The notes under the pieces were generated by a model. That model saw nothing but the letters and a program-made list of their open reading frames with translations, was not told the DNA's origin and made no database searches. The translations under genes and the position numbers were made by a program. This document shows, in pieces, positions 56,369 through 64,000 of a stretch of DNA of 64,000 bases. Location of the stretch: contig CAVPDZ010000010.1 of the NCBI GenBank assembly GCA_963702755.1, positions 496,001 through 560,000 on the forward strand, given 5' to 3'. Source of the stretch: JAJPKK01 sp963702755. Lineage in GTDB: Bacteria > Pseudomonadota > Alphaproteobacteria > Rhizobiales > Xanthobacteraceae. Position 1 is the first letter of the stretch. The number at the start of each line of letters is the position of its first letter.

Positions 56369-56497
56369 ATGCGTAAGGTGTGGGCCATCGTCCTCGTCGT
56401 GTCGTTCGGCATCGCGCTCGGCGCCTGCAGCAAATGCGACGTGCCGACCTGGCTGCCGCAATCCTGCCGCTCCGGCCCCGCTCCCGGCCAGAACTGA
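56369..56497 (+). CDS. Small lipoprotein
   Basis: 42 residues from ATG 56369: a basic start, hydrophobic stretch AIVLVVSFGIALGAC with lipobox LGAC, then a short Cys/Pro-rich tail KCDVPTWLPQSCRSGPAP. The predicted mature form is about 24 residues, anchored by lipid. Similar mini-lipoproteins are known from Bradyrhizobium (memory). A G-rich ribosome-site-like run (GGGGGGACC) lies upstream. Confidence 0.65.
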   Translation: MRKVWAIVLVVSFGIALGACSKCDVPTWLPQSCRSGPAPGQN

Positions 56498-57001
56498 AAA
56501 CCAACCGAGACCCTCTTTTCCCGCACTCATGCAGTGTTAGCGCCTGGCGTCGCGCTGCCACTGCACGTAGATGCACCTTGCCCGTGTGCAGCTCGCGTGC
56601 CACAGCCGATTGACGCCAGGATTACACAGCTAAGCCATGCGTCAAAGGCGGAGGGGTATTCGGCGGTGAACGGACGCAGTCACGTCACATTTCGACCAGC
56701 GTGCGGTCGCATTTACCGTAAAAAATGTGTGTGGGTGGAGGTTGCTGCGACTGAGCTGCTTGAGCGCTTGGGGGTGTAGCAACACCGGGGGACCGCGTTC
56801 GCGACCGTCGTAGCAACCTTCACCAGCTTTTTTCCTGCAAGAAAGATATTGTTGTGCCGCTGCTGACGCGGCATTGATTGCTGCGGCCAGTGATCGGCCG
56901 CTTCTGCGATGAGCGGTCGCTCTGATCCACGGCTGCGGTAATCTGACTGCCGAACCGGTGAACGACTGAACTGCGACGACGAGACTGCCCGGAGATTATC
57001 C
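56498..57001. other. Intergenic region, nothing recognised
   Basis: 504 bases. A frame at 56534-56779 is open but has no ribosome site or family resemblance. Short inverted stretches (for example GCTGCGGCCAGTGATCGGCC near 56880) are seen but no repeat family. The last 15 bases hold CGGAG for the gene at 57002. Confidence 0.4.
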
Positions 57002-57157
57002 ATGAGCGACGCGCTGCAAGTGATGCTTGATTCGGGGGGGCTCTACCTCGCACTCGGTGCCGTGATCTGTCTCATCCTCGGCGTCGGCGCCGCGCGGCGC
57101 CTGTTCCAGGGCGCGAAGCGCGCCGAGCCCGCCGACCCACGCACCCGGCGAAAGTGA
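57002..57157 (+). CDS. Small single-pass membrane protein
   Basis: 51 residues from ATG 57002: a short acidic N-terminus (MSDALQVMLDSGG), one membrane span (LYLALGAVICLILGVGAA), then a basic tail ARRLFQGAKRAE ending RTRRK. By the positive-inside rule the N-terminus is periplasmic. CGGAG lies upstream. It is not part of a longer frame, and the clear topology supports reality. Function unknown. Confidence 0.6.
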   Translation: MSDALQVMLDSGGLYLALGAVICLILGVGAARRLFQGAKRAEPADPRTRRK

Positions 57158-57397
57158 GCCGTTTGCGGTCGGCGATCCCGGCGTGCGCGGCGAACTGACA
57201 CGCCGAGCGGACGGAGCATCGCAGCCAACATTTCGAATGCGGACTTATCTTTTCACCTCTTCCGCATCTCTCCACTGCTTCAGCATCGCCCGGGACGAGG
57301 TGAAGTCCTCTCAATTAAATCGCTGTCGCGTGTGCCAGCACCATTGCGGTTGGTATATTGGCGTGGCGGTTGGGGATCCAGGTATGCACGGCGCGCG

Positions 57398-58945
57398 ATG
57401 AGTTTCTCTTCTGTCCGCGACGGTGTCACCGCGGCGCTGGGGCGTCTGCTTGACGCATTGTGCGATCCGCAACGCCGCACGCGCACCGTTCTCGCGGTGC
57501 TCGTCGCCTATTGCGCAGTATGGACGCTTTACGCGGTCATCGCGAAGGCGAGCCAGGACATCCACTTCGACATGGGTGAGATGGTGGCTTGGTCGCGCGA
57601 GGCGGGGCTCGGCACGCCGAAGCATCCGCCGCTGCCGGCGTGGATTGTCGGCGTTTGGTTCTCAATATTTCCGCTGCAAACCTGGGCCTACGACCTCCTC
57701 GCGGTGGCGACGGCCGCGATCGCGCTCGGCATCGCCTGGGTCGTGTGGCTGGATTATCTCGACGAGCGAAAGCGCGCGGTCGCCCTAGCGCTCCTGACGC
57801 TGGTGCCCTTCTTCAATTTTCATGCGCTGAAGTACAACGCCAACTCGGCGATGATGCCGTGGTGGGCGCTCGTCACCTGGGCGTTCCTGCGTTCATTCGA
57901 GACAAGAAGTCCGGGCTTTGCGGCGCTCGCCGGCCTCGCCGCAGCGGGCGCGATGATGACCAAGTACTGGTCGATCGTACTGCTCGCGGCGCTCGCGATT
58001 GCGGCGCTCGCGGACCAGCGCCGCTGGCGTTATTTCGCGTCACCTGCGCCTTACATCACGATTGCGGTCGGCGCGGTGGCGCTCGCGCCGCACGCCTGGT
58101 GGCTTTATGCGCACGACTTCGAGCCGTTCGGTTATGCGACGCAGTCGCATCCGTCGACGGTTGTCGAAGCGCTCCTCTCCGGCGTCGGCTACATCGCCGG
58201 CGCGATTGCTTACGGTATTGTGCCGATCGCGCTGGTGTTCGCGGCCGCGCGGCCGTCGCGATCGGCCGTCGCGGATTTGCTGTGGCCGAAGGAGCCGCCG
58301 CGCCGGCTTGCAAACCTCGTTTTCGCCTTGCCGCTGGTATTGCCGATCGCGCTCGCGGCTGCGGCATCGGAGAAGGTCGTATCGTTGTGGGCCATCGGCG
58401 GCATGACGCTGCTGCCGGTGGTACTCATGTCCGCGCCGCGCATTCTGATTTCGCGCGCCGCCGCGATCGGCATCCTTGGCATCGCGTGCGCGCTGCCGTT
58501 GTTGTCGCTCATCGCCGCGCCCGCGGTCGCGTTATGGACGCATCACACCGGCGTGTCGAACTATGGCGATCAGTATCGGCTGGTAGCCGAATCCGCCGAC
58601 AAGGTATGGCGTGACGCCACCAACCGGCCGCTGCGGATCGTCGGCAGCTATAACAACGTGCTCTACGGCACCTTGTTCTATTTCCCCGAACGGCCGACGA
58701 CCTACGAGATCGTCAGCCCCTATCTGACGCCCTGGGTCGACGCGGCGCGGATCGCGCGCGACGGCATACTCATCTTCTGTCCGGCGGCCGAGGTCATCTG
58801 CATGAAGCCGCTCGATGAGTGGGCCGCAAGAAGCCCGCAGGCGCGACGGCAAGAGGTGACGATTTCACGTGACTTCTTCGGCATCCCGGGACCGCCGACG
58901 CCATACGTGATTCTCGCGATTCCGCCTCAAGCGGGAAATCAGTAG
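57398..58945 (+). CDS. GT39-type glycosyltransferase (PMT_2/ArnT-like)
   Basis: 515-residue membrane protein with about ten spans. The first loop holds IHFDMGEMVAWSREAGLG and HPPLPAW, the acidic and His-Pro-Pro pattern of GT-C enzymes using a polyprenyl-phosphate sugar. The soluble C-terminal part (RPLRIVGSYNNVLYGTLFYF) is periplasmic. It could transfer a sugar to lipid A, polysaccharide or protein; no neighbouring glycan genes decide it. ATG 57398 is chosen over the upstream frame. The frame is intact. Confidence 0.85.
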   Translation: MSFSSVRDGVTAALGRLLDALCDPQRRTRTVLAVLVAYCAVWTLYAVIAKASQDIHFDMGEMVAWSREAGLGTPKHPPLPAWIVGVWFSIFPLQTWAYDLLAVATAAIALGIAWVVWLDYLDERKRAVALALLTLVPFFNFHALKYNANSAMMPWWALVTWAFLRSFETRSPGFAALAGLAAAGAMMTKYWSIVLLAALAIAALADQRRWRYFASPAPYITIAVGAVALAPHAWWLYAHDFEPFGYATQSHPSTVVEALLSGVGYIAGAIAYGIVPIALVFAAARPSRSAVADLLWPKEPPRRLANLVFALPLVLPIALAAAASEKVVSLWAIGGMTLLPVVLMSAPRILISRAAAIGILGIACALPLLSLIAAPAVALWTHHTGVSNYGDQYRLVAESADKVWRDATNRPLRIVGSYNNVLYGTLFYFPERPTTYEIVSPYLTPWVDAARIARDGILIFCPAAEVICMKPLDEWAARSPQARRQEVTISRDFFGIPGPPTPYVILAIPPQAGNQ

Positions 58946-59374
58946 CGCGGGAGCATCGTCAACGACTGCCGCGATCGAAGCGTGGTGAAGCGGCACAATC
59001 ATAATCTTGCTGTCATTTGATCTGGATTGCTTCGATCGCGCAGAGATGAACGGCGCACGCGCCCGTGCTTGCGCGGCTCATGATTCCGAAATGTTATTCA
59101 CGATAGATTGAACTTGCTATGGGGCTTTCGCGACAACGGGAAATTTATTTGATTGCGATGGTGAAGTGAGCTGCTGGCGTACAAATCACGTTTATTCTAT
59201 GCAACAAAACTGCAATTCAAAAGAGCGGCATCGATTTGATAATACGGATTATATATAAACTCCATATAAACACGATACATTATCACGAAATTATTCACCG
59301 CTCGGGGCTTGGAGTATTTGCTGCGATGCACTATCTGCGCGCTGTGCAAAGGCACATGCAGCAGGAGAAACAAG
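58946..59374. other. AT-rich intergenic region
   Basis: 429 bases clearly poorer in GC than the rest, above all 59180-59290 (runs such as GGATTATATATAAACTCC). It probably contains the promoter of the small secreted protein at 59375 and may hold transferred or regulatory DNA. TTGATAATACGG and TATATAA at about 59235-59255 could serve as promoter elements. No gene is supported. Confidence 0.5.
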
Positions 59375-59566
59375 ATGAGCAAGAATTTGAAAGCACTTTC
59401 GTCGGCGGTCGCCGTTGCCGCGCTCGCGACGTCGATCATCGCGACGGCGGCTTCAGCGCAGTCTGTACGCGGTTCGGTGTACGGCCCGTATTATAATCCT
59501 CACACGATGAATAACGGGACCGGAACGGTTCCGGATTCCGAGCGCGATCCGCACAACGACCGGTAA
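59375..59566 (+). CDS. Small secreted protein
   Basis: 63 residues from ATG 59375 (AGGAG upstream). Signal peptide LSSAVAVAALATSIIATAAS, cut after SAQ; the mature part is about 34 residues, rich in Asn, Pro and Tyr (YGPYYNPHTMNNGTGTVPDS). Function unknown. It lies downstream of an AT-rich region and is closed by a strong bidirectional terminator. Confidence 0.75.
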   Translation: MSKNLKALSSAVAVAALATSIIATAASAQSVRGSVYGPYYNPHTMNNGTGTVPDSERDPHNDR

Positions 59567-59604
59567 TTGCTGCACGTCGCAGCGATTGCCTGTTGAATAG
59601 AAAA

Positions 59605-59634
59605 AGCACCCGACGGTCCGTCGGGTGCTTTTTT
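59605..59634. terminator. Bidirectional rho-independent terminator
   Basis: Stem AAGCACCCGACGG / CCGTCGGGTGCTT with a minimal loop, five A on the left and six T on the right, so it can end transcription both ways: the small secreted protein from the left and the Old Yellow Enzyme gene from the right. Confidence 0.93.
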
Positions 59635-59699
59635 GCTGGAAGAAGCCGAATAATTGATTTTGCGGTCTACATTATAATCTCGCGACATCAGTGCGCGCG

Positions 59700-60800
59700 T
59701 CATGTGCGCAAAGCAGCACCGGGCCACATCGAGGGCGTCGCGCGCTGATACTGATTGGGCCGCTTGACCTCGCCGCCGAGCGCATCTGCGGCGTGCCAAC
59801 CCCAGTGCGGGTTATCAAGGAAGGCGCGCGCGAGCGCGACCATGTCGGCCTTGCCCTCGGCAATGATCGATTCCGCCTGTTTCGGCGTCACGATCATGCC
59901 GACGACGCGGGTCGGGAGGCCGGTCTCGCGTTTGATCTGTTCGGCGATCGCCACGTTGTAGCCGGGGCTCGTCGGCGTCCGCACGTCCGACGCGACGCCG
60001 CCGGAGGATGTATCGACGTAGTCGAACCCGGCTGCCTTGAGCATCTTGGCGCAGGCGACCGCATCGGCGGGCGTGATCCCGCCATCGGCCCAGTCGCTGC
60101 CGGTGATGCGCGCGCCAAGCGCGACGGTCGTCGGCACCACCTGCCGCACCGCCTCGGCGACTTCGCGCGGCAAACGCAAGCGGTTCTCTGCGCTGCCACC
60201 ATAATTGTCGGTCCGCTTGTTCGAGAGCGCCGACATGAAGCTATGGGCCAGATAGCCGTGAGCATAGTGCAACTCGATGGCATCGAAGCCGATGCGCACG
60301 GCGCGCTTCGCCGCTGCCGCGAAGGCGTCGCGCACCCGCGCCATGTCGTCGGTCGTCATCTCGCGCGGAGTATGCCACCCGGGTCCGAACGGCAGCGCGG
60401 AAGGCGCGATTGTCGGCCATGGGTCCTCGTGGGCTTTGAGCGCGCCGCCGCCTTGCCACGGCCGCTGCGAGGAGGCTTTGCGACCCGCATGCGCAAGTTG
60501 CACGCCGAACTTGGCGTTGCCGATGCGGCGGCAGAAATCGATGACGCGCTTGAGCGCCACCTCGCATTCGTCGGAGTAGAGCCCCATGCAGCCATGGGTG
60601 ATGCGTCCGTGCCGCTCGACGTGCGTCGCTTCCACGATCACAAGGCCGGCGCCGGAGGAGGCCAGCGTCCCGAGGTGAGCCATGTGCCAGTCGGTGGCAC
60701 AGCCATCGGTGGAGCTGTACTGGCACATCGGCGAGATGACGATGCGGTTCTCGAGTTCGACGCTGCCGAGCTTGATCGGCATAAACAGGGCGCTGGGCAT
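59700..60800 (-). CDS. NADH:flavin oxidoreductase, Old Yellow Enzyme family (YqjM-like)
   Basis: 366 residues, FMN barrel. IKLGSVELENRIVISPMCQY is the start of the YqjM group; the active-site pair is in GVQLAHAGRKAS and FDAIELHYAHGYLAHSFMS; ALSNKRTDNYGGSAENRLRL is the family signature. It reduces activated C=C or nitro compounds with NAD(P)H. ATG 60800 chosen because the conserved start begins there. The frame is intact. Confidence 0.93.
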   Translation of the reverse strand: MPSALFMPIKLGSVELENRIVISPMCQYSSTDGCATDWHMAHLGTLASSGAGLVIVEATHVERHGRITHGCMGLYSDECEVALKRVIDFCRRIGNAKFGVQLAHAGRKASSQRPWQGGGALKAHEDPWPTIAPSALPFGPGWHTPREMTTDDMARVRDAFAAAAKRAVRIGFDAIELHYAHGYLAHSFMSALSNKRTDNYGGSAENRLRLPREVAEAVRQVVPTTVALGARITGSDWADGGITPADAVACAKMLKAAGFDYVDTSSGGVASDVRTPTSPGYNVAIAEQIKRETGLPTRVVGMIVTPKQAESIIAEGKADMVALARAFLDNPHWGWHAADALGGEVKRPNQYQRATPSMWPGAALRT

Positions 60801-60902
60801 GGGCTGAGACCTGCGAATTGGGGACACGTGTGCGCGAAATGATATCGATCGATGTCGTGACGGCAAGGTGCAGTAAGCGTAGGATGCGTCTGACGCCCCC
60901 GA

Positions 60903-62063
60903 TCACAGCCGCATGATCGAAAGGGCAAGCGCCTGGGCGCGCGGCACGATCGAATCGACCTCGACATATTCCTCCGGCGAATGAGCGCGGCCGCCGATCG
61001 GGCCGACCGCACAAATGGTCGGTGCGCCGGCGCTCGCAGCGAACCCGGAATCGGCGCAGCCGCCGGCGAACAAGCCCTCGACCTTTTGGCCGAGCACGGC
61101 CGCGCATGCGGAGTAATGGGTGAACAGGCGCTGCGAGGCCGGGCTCGCGACCAGCGGCTCGAACCGTCCGGTGACCTCGAGGCGCGCGTGCGTGCCCGGC
61201 ACGTTTTGCTCGGCAACGATCGCTTCGATCGCCTGCATCGCCGCGACGCCGTCCTCCGGATGGATGAAGCGCAGGTCAAGTCCGGCGCTGGCATGCGGCG
61301 CGACCGTGTTGACGGTCTGACCGCCCCGGATCGTGCCGACATTGCAGCTGATGCCCTTGGCAAGATCGGTGAGGGCGTGGAGCTTGATGATCTTGCGCGC
61401 GATCTCCTCGATGGCGCTGATGCCGTCGGCAAGGTTATTGCCGGCGTGGGCGGCTTTGCCTTCGACGTCGAGACGCATGAACATGCCGCCCTTGCGGCCG
61501 GTCACGATGCCGCCGCCCGGACGGCCCGGCTCGCTGTTGAAAACCGCGCGCGTCTTCTGGGCTTCGGCCTTGATAAGCTCTCTCGACGAGGGCGACCCGA
61601 TCTCCTCGTCCGCGGTGAACAGCGCCGTGATCGGCGACGGTGCCGCGGCAAAATGGGCGAAGGCCGCGAGCACGAAGGCATTCATGACGAGCCCGGCCTT
61701 CATGTCGCAACAGCCGGGCCCGGAACCGCGTCCGCCGGCGATCTTGAACGGGCGGCGCTTGGCTTCGCCGCCGGGGTAGACGGTATCGCGATGGCCGAGC
61801 AGCAGCACCGGTGCGCCCCGCGCCCCGCTGGCGGCATTGTAAAGCTCGACAAAGATCGCGTCGCCAAACTGATCATTGGGAATGATCGAGAACGGCACGC
61901 CATGCACGCTCAAGAAGCGGCAAAGCTGCCCGCCAACCGCATCAACTCCCGCCTTGTCATAACTGCCGCTGTCGATATCGACGATCGAGCGCAATAGGTC
62001 GACCATGGCGTCGCGGCGCGCCGCGAGCCAATCAAGTACCGCCTTCTCGGTCGATGTCGTCAT
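60903..62063 (-). CDS. M20 family peptidase, glutamate-carboxypeptidase-like
   Basis: 386 residues, no signal peptide. Zinc motifs: LLLGHRDTVYPGGEAKRRPF, GPGCCDMKAGL (bridging Asp) and FTADEEIGSPSSREL. The dimerisation domain reads DVEGKAAHAGNNLADGISAI. Resembles carboxypeptidase G2-type enzymes releasing C-terminal Glu or N-acyl groups. Upstream (rightward) lies a Liv-type importer on the same strand, separated by 250 bases with a repeat fragment. The frame is intact. Confidence 0.9.
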   Translation of the reverse strand: MTTSTEKAVLDWLAARRDAMVDLLRSIVDIDSGSYDKAGVDAVGGQLCRFLSVHGVPFSIIPNDQFGDAIFVELYNAASGARGAPVLLLGHRDTVYPGGEAKRRPFKIAGGRGSGPGCCDMKAGLVMNAFVLAAFAHFAAAPSPITALFTADEEIGSPSSRELIKAEAQKTRAVFNSEPGRPGGGIVTGRKGGMFMRLDVEGKAAHAGNNLADGISAIEEIARKIIKLHALTDLAKGISCNVGTIRGGQTVNTVAPHASAGLDLRFIHPEDGVAAMQAIEAIVAEQNVPGTHARLEVTGRFEPLVASPASQRLFTHYSACAAVLGQKVEGLFAGGCADSGFAASAGAPTICAVGPIGGRAHSPEEYVEVDSIVPRAQALALSIMRL

Positions 62064-62262
62064 GCGTTCCACCGCAGCAGTGCGCAAAACGAAACCAGCG
62101 CGCCACGTCTGGAGGCAGTCCACATTCGTGAACACTCCGCGCTTCGCACATTCTACACCAGCGATTATTCACAAAATCTTCCGGCATTCGCTTCGAATGT
62201 GGTCATCGCTGTTATGCATTGGCAAAGGGCGCTGAGCCAAGCCTCCCGGCACCTCAGACCGG

Positions 62263-62301
62263 TGCGCAGGCGCGGACAAGTCCGCGCTTTGCAGACCCTA
62301 C
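62263..62301. repeat. Fragment of palindromic element, family B
   Basis: GCGCAGGCGCGGACAAGTCC then GCGCTTTGCAGACCCTAC keeps one end of the element (compare GCGCTTTGCCCACCCTACG at 25887-25904). The left end is lost. It lies just downstream of the livM gene. Confidence 0.55.
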
Positions 62302-62313
62302 CAGGCATTTGTT

Positions 62314-63342
62314 TCACAGCTGGATACGTAGAGCAGCCGCAGCGGTGCCGACGACGCCGCGGCGGAACGCCAGCACGCAGGCAACAAAGATGATGCCCTG
62401 GATGATGGTAACCCACTGCCCGAAGCTCGCGAGTTCGGACTGCATGAAGACGATGATCACCGCGCCCACGACCGGGCCGAAAATGGTGCCAAGCCCGCCG
62501 ACGAGGGTCATCAGCACGACCTCGCCGGACATCTGCCATTCCACGTCGGTGAGGCTCGCGAGCCCGATGGCCATCACCTTGGTCGAGCCCGCAAGGCCGG
62601 CAAGCGCCGCCGACATCACGAAGGCGGCGAGCTTATAGCGGTCGGTCTTGTAACCGAGCGAGATCGCCCGCGGCTCGTTCTCGCGGATCGCCTTGAGCAC
62701 CTCGCCGAACGGTGAATGAACGATACGGTAGATCAGCAGAAAAGCAGCGAGAAAGATGACGGCGACGAAGGCGTAGCGCTTCATGTCGTTGTCGAGGGCG
62801 ATGAAGCCGAAGAGGTGGCCGTACGGAACTGCCTGGATGCCGTCTTCGCCGCCGGTGAATTTCGCCTGGACCGCGAAGAAGTACATCATCTGGGCGAGCG
62901 CCAGCGTGATCATGGCGAAATAGATGCCCTGCCGGCGAATGGCGACGCTGCCGGCGATGAGGCCGAGCAGCGCTGCGAATGCCGTGCCGCCGAGGATCGC
63001 GAGTTCCGGCGTGAGCGGCGGCAGCTTGATGACGATCCAGTCCCAGCCGCCAAACCAGTACGGCAGGCTCACGGTGCCGATCTTGGCGAGGTGAGCCGTC
63101 ACATAAGAGGCCCAGCCGAAGAACATGGCATGGCCGAACGACAGCAGGCCGCCATAGCCGATCAGCAGATTGAAGGCGCAGGCAAACAGCGCGAAGCACA
63201 GCGCCCGCATCAGATCGACCGGATAGACGTTGAACGGCGGCAACGGCGCCAGCACGATGGCCGCCACCATCAGGACAAACGCGACCGAGGCTGCATTCAG
63301 TCGCGCAGACGGTCTCGGCAATGCGACCGGTTCGGCGACCAC
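62314..63342 (-). CDS. livM: Branched-chain-type ABC permease LivM, second importer
   Basis: 342 residues, about nine hydrophobic segments. Landmarks: NLLIGYGGLLSFGHAMFFGW, FGEVLKAIRENEPRAISLGY and YKTDRYKLAAFVMSAALAGL. GTG 63342 follows the stop of the livH gene after one base, so the two are coupled. ATPases and receptor are not in the window. The frame is intact. Confidence 0.94.
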   Translation of the reverse strand: MVAEPVALPRPSARLNAASVAFVLMVAAIVLAPLPPFNVYPVDLMRALCFALFACAFNLLIGYGGLLSFGHAMFFGWASYVTAHLAKIGTVSLPYWFGGWDWIVIKLPPLTPELAILGGTAFAALLGLIAGSVAIRRQGIYFAMITLALAQMMYFFAVQAKFTGGEDGIQAVPYGHLFGFIALDNDMKRYAFVAVIFLAAFLLIYRIVHSPFGEVLKAIRENEPRAISLGYKTDRYKLAAFVMSAALAGLAGSTKVMAIGLASLTDVEWQMSGEVVLMTLVGGLGTIFGPVVGAVIIVFMQSELASFGQWVTIIQGIIFVACVLAFRRGVVGTAAAALRIQL

Positions 63343-63343
63343 G

Positions 63344-64000
63344 TCAGGTACCTCGCCCGAACAGGCCGGCCGGACGGATCAGCAGCACGATTGCCATGAT
63401 GACGAAAATCACCGTGTTCGACGCTTCGGGAAAGAACACCTTGGTCAGTCCCTCGATGACGCCAAGGCCGAAACCGGTCACGATGGCGCCAAGGATCGAG
63501 CCCATGCCGCCGATCACGACGACGGCGAACACGACGATGACGAGGTCCGATCCCATCTGCGGGCTGACGTTCTTGATCGGCGCGGCGAGCACGCCGGCAA
63601 ACGCCGCGAGCGCCACGCCGAAGCCGTAAGTCAGCATGATCATGCGCGGCACGTTGATGCCGAAGGCGCGCACGAGGACCGGATTTTCGGTGGCCGCGCG
63701 CAGATAGGAGCCGAGCCGCGTGCGCTCAATGATGAACCAGGTGCCGAAACACACCACCACGGAGACCGCGATCACCCAGGCGCGATAGTTCGGCAGGAAC
63801 ATGAAACCCAGGTTCTGGCCGCCGCGAAGCTCATCGGGAATTTGATACGGCAGGCCCGACGAGCCGAAATTCTGGCGAAAGATTTCCTCGATGATGAGCG
63901 CAAGGCCGAAGGTCAGCAGCAGGCCATAGAGGTGGTCGAGCCGGTAAAGCCACTGCAGGAACAGCCGCTCGGTCGCGATCCCGACCACGCCGACGATGAG
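63344..64000 (-). CDS. livH: Branched-chain-type ABC permease LivH, 5' end outside window
   Basis: At least 218 residues; the frame is open to the right edge, so the N-terminus lies beyond it and the ATG at 63988 is probably internal (LIVGVVG precedes ATERLFLQW). Visible parts: LLTFGLALIIEEIFRQNFGS, LGSYLRAATENPVLVRAFGI and the closing IVLLIRPAGLFGRGT. First permease of an operon running leftward into livM. Confidence 0.93.
   Translation of the reverse strand, partial: LIVGVVGIATERLFLQWLYRLDHLYGLLLTFGLALIIEEIFRQNFGSSGLPYQIPDELRGGQNLGFMFLPNYRAWVIAVSVVVCFGTWFIIERTRLGSYLRAATENPVLVRAFGINVPRMIMLTYGFGVALAAFAGVLAAPIKNVSPQMGSDLVIVVFAVVVIGGMGSILGAIVTGFGLGVIEGLTKVFFPEASNTVIFVIMAIVLLIRPAGLFGRGT

Noticed and set aside
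56534..56779. 81-codon plus-strand frame downstream of the small lipoprotein
   Set aside because: No ribosome site, no family match and poor composition.
1..64000. tRNA or rRNA genes, CRISPR arrays, prophage, integrative element, replication origin
   Set aside because: No cloverleaf with a T-loop consensus, no regularly spaced repeats, no integrase, transposase, phage structural or replication genes were seen.

Overview
The window is GC-rich DNA from an alphaproteobacterium, most likely order Hyphomicrobiales on the Bradyrhizobium / Xanthobacteraceae side. This rests on several signs: a CcmG at the left edge, an alphaproteobacterial-type S21, two YdcH/DUF465 proteins, a DUF2927 protein, small Bradyrhizobium-like proteins (28508-28719, 36252-36452, 56369-56497), many solute-binding proteins of the Bug/TctC and Leu/Ile/Val types, and short palindromic intergenic repeats. 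There is no rRNA, tRNA, CRISPR array, integrase, transposase or phage module, so it reads as ordinary chromosome with a few accessory spots.

Layout. 1-6.4 kb: the end of a cytochrome c maturation locus, a D-2-hydroxyacid dehydrogenase, a broken TIR/coiled-coil/TM/PAN gene, an MFS transporter and a membrane-fused spermidine-synthase-like protein. 6.4-17.7 kb: an HWE-type sensor kinase, an M13 peptidase, a Leu-type binding protein, a cNMP-binding/thioredoxin-reductase-like fusion, a TcuA-like flavoprotein, an M20 carbamoylase, a broken HigA-type antitoxin and an exported hypothetical. 18-28 kb: an AhpD-like protein, a cytochrome b561/YceI pair, a LigB-like dioxygenase, a Bug receptor, a DUF2927 protein, an NMT1-type binding protein next to a nucleoside deaminase, a cytochrome c and recN. 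28-38.6 kb: two exported M20 hydrolases, a DUF6883/DUF4926 gene pair, lemA with two TPM-domain genes, a second D-2-hydroxyacid dehydrogenase, an FAD monooxygenase and vapBC. 38.6-44 kb: a cupin and a complete branched-chain-type ABC importer. 44-59.6 kb: DUF465 proteins, a second Bug receptor, a sulfite-dehydrogenase-like pair, an amidohydrolase, Uma2, two acyl-CoA synthetases (one PrpE), a methyltransferase, YkvA, rpsU, small membrane or secreted proteins and a GT39-type glycosyltransferase. 59.7-64 kb: an Old Yellow Enzyme, an M20 peptidase and the start of a second Liv-type permease operon running off the right edge.

The genetic theme is uptake and breakdown of organic acids, peptides or N-acyl compounds and aromatics: five solute-binding proteins, one full and one partial Liv transporter, four M20 hydrolases, two acyl-CoA ligases, a ring-cleavage dioxygenase and several flavin oxidoreductases. 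Dedicated DNA-binding regulators are nearly absent; only a sensor kinase and a cNMP-binding fusion are seen.

Caution. About a third of the genes need at least one frame change to give a full-length product, including compensating pairs inside otherwise well-conserved enzymes. A uniform indel error rate in the assembly explains this better than mass gene decay, so most frameshifted genes are annotated as CDS with the break described. The best candidates for something little described are the TIR-PAN receptor-like gene (1818-3129) and the DUF6883/DUF4926 pair (32213-32784). Neither proves a new system from sequence alone.
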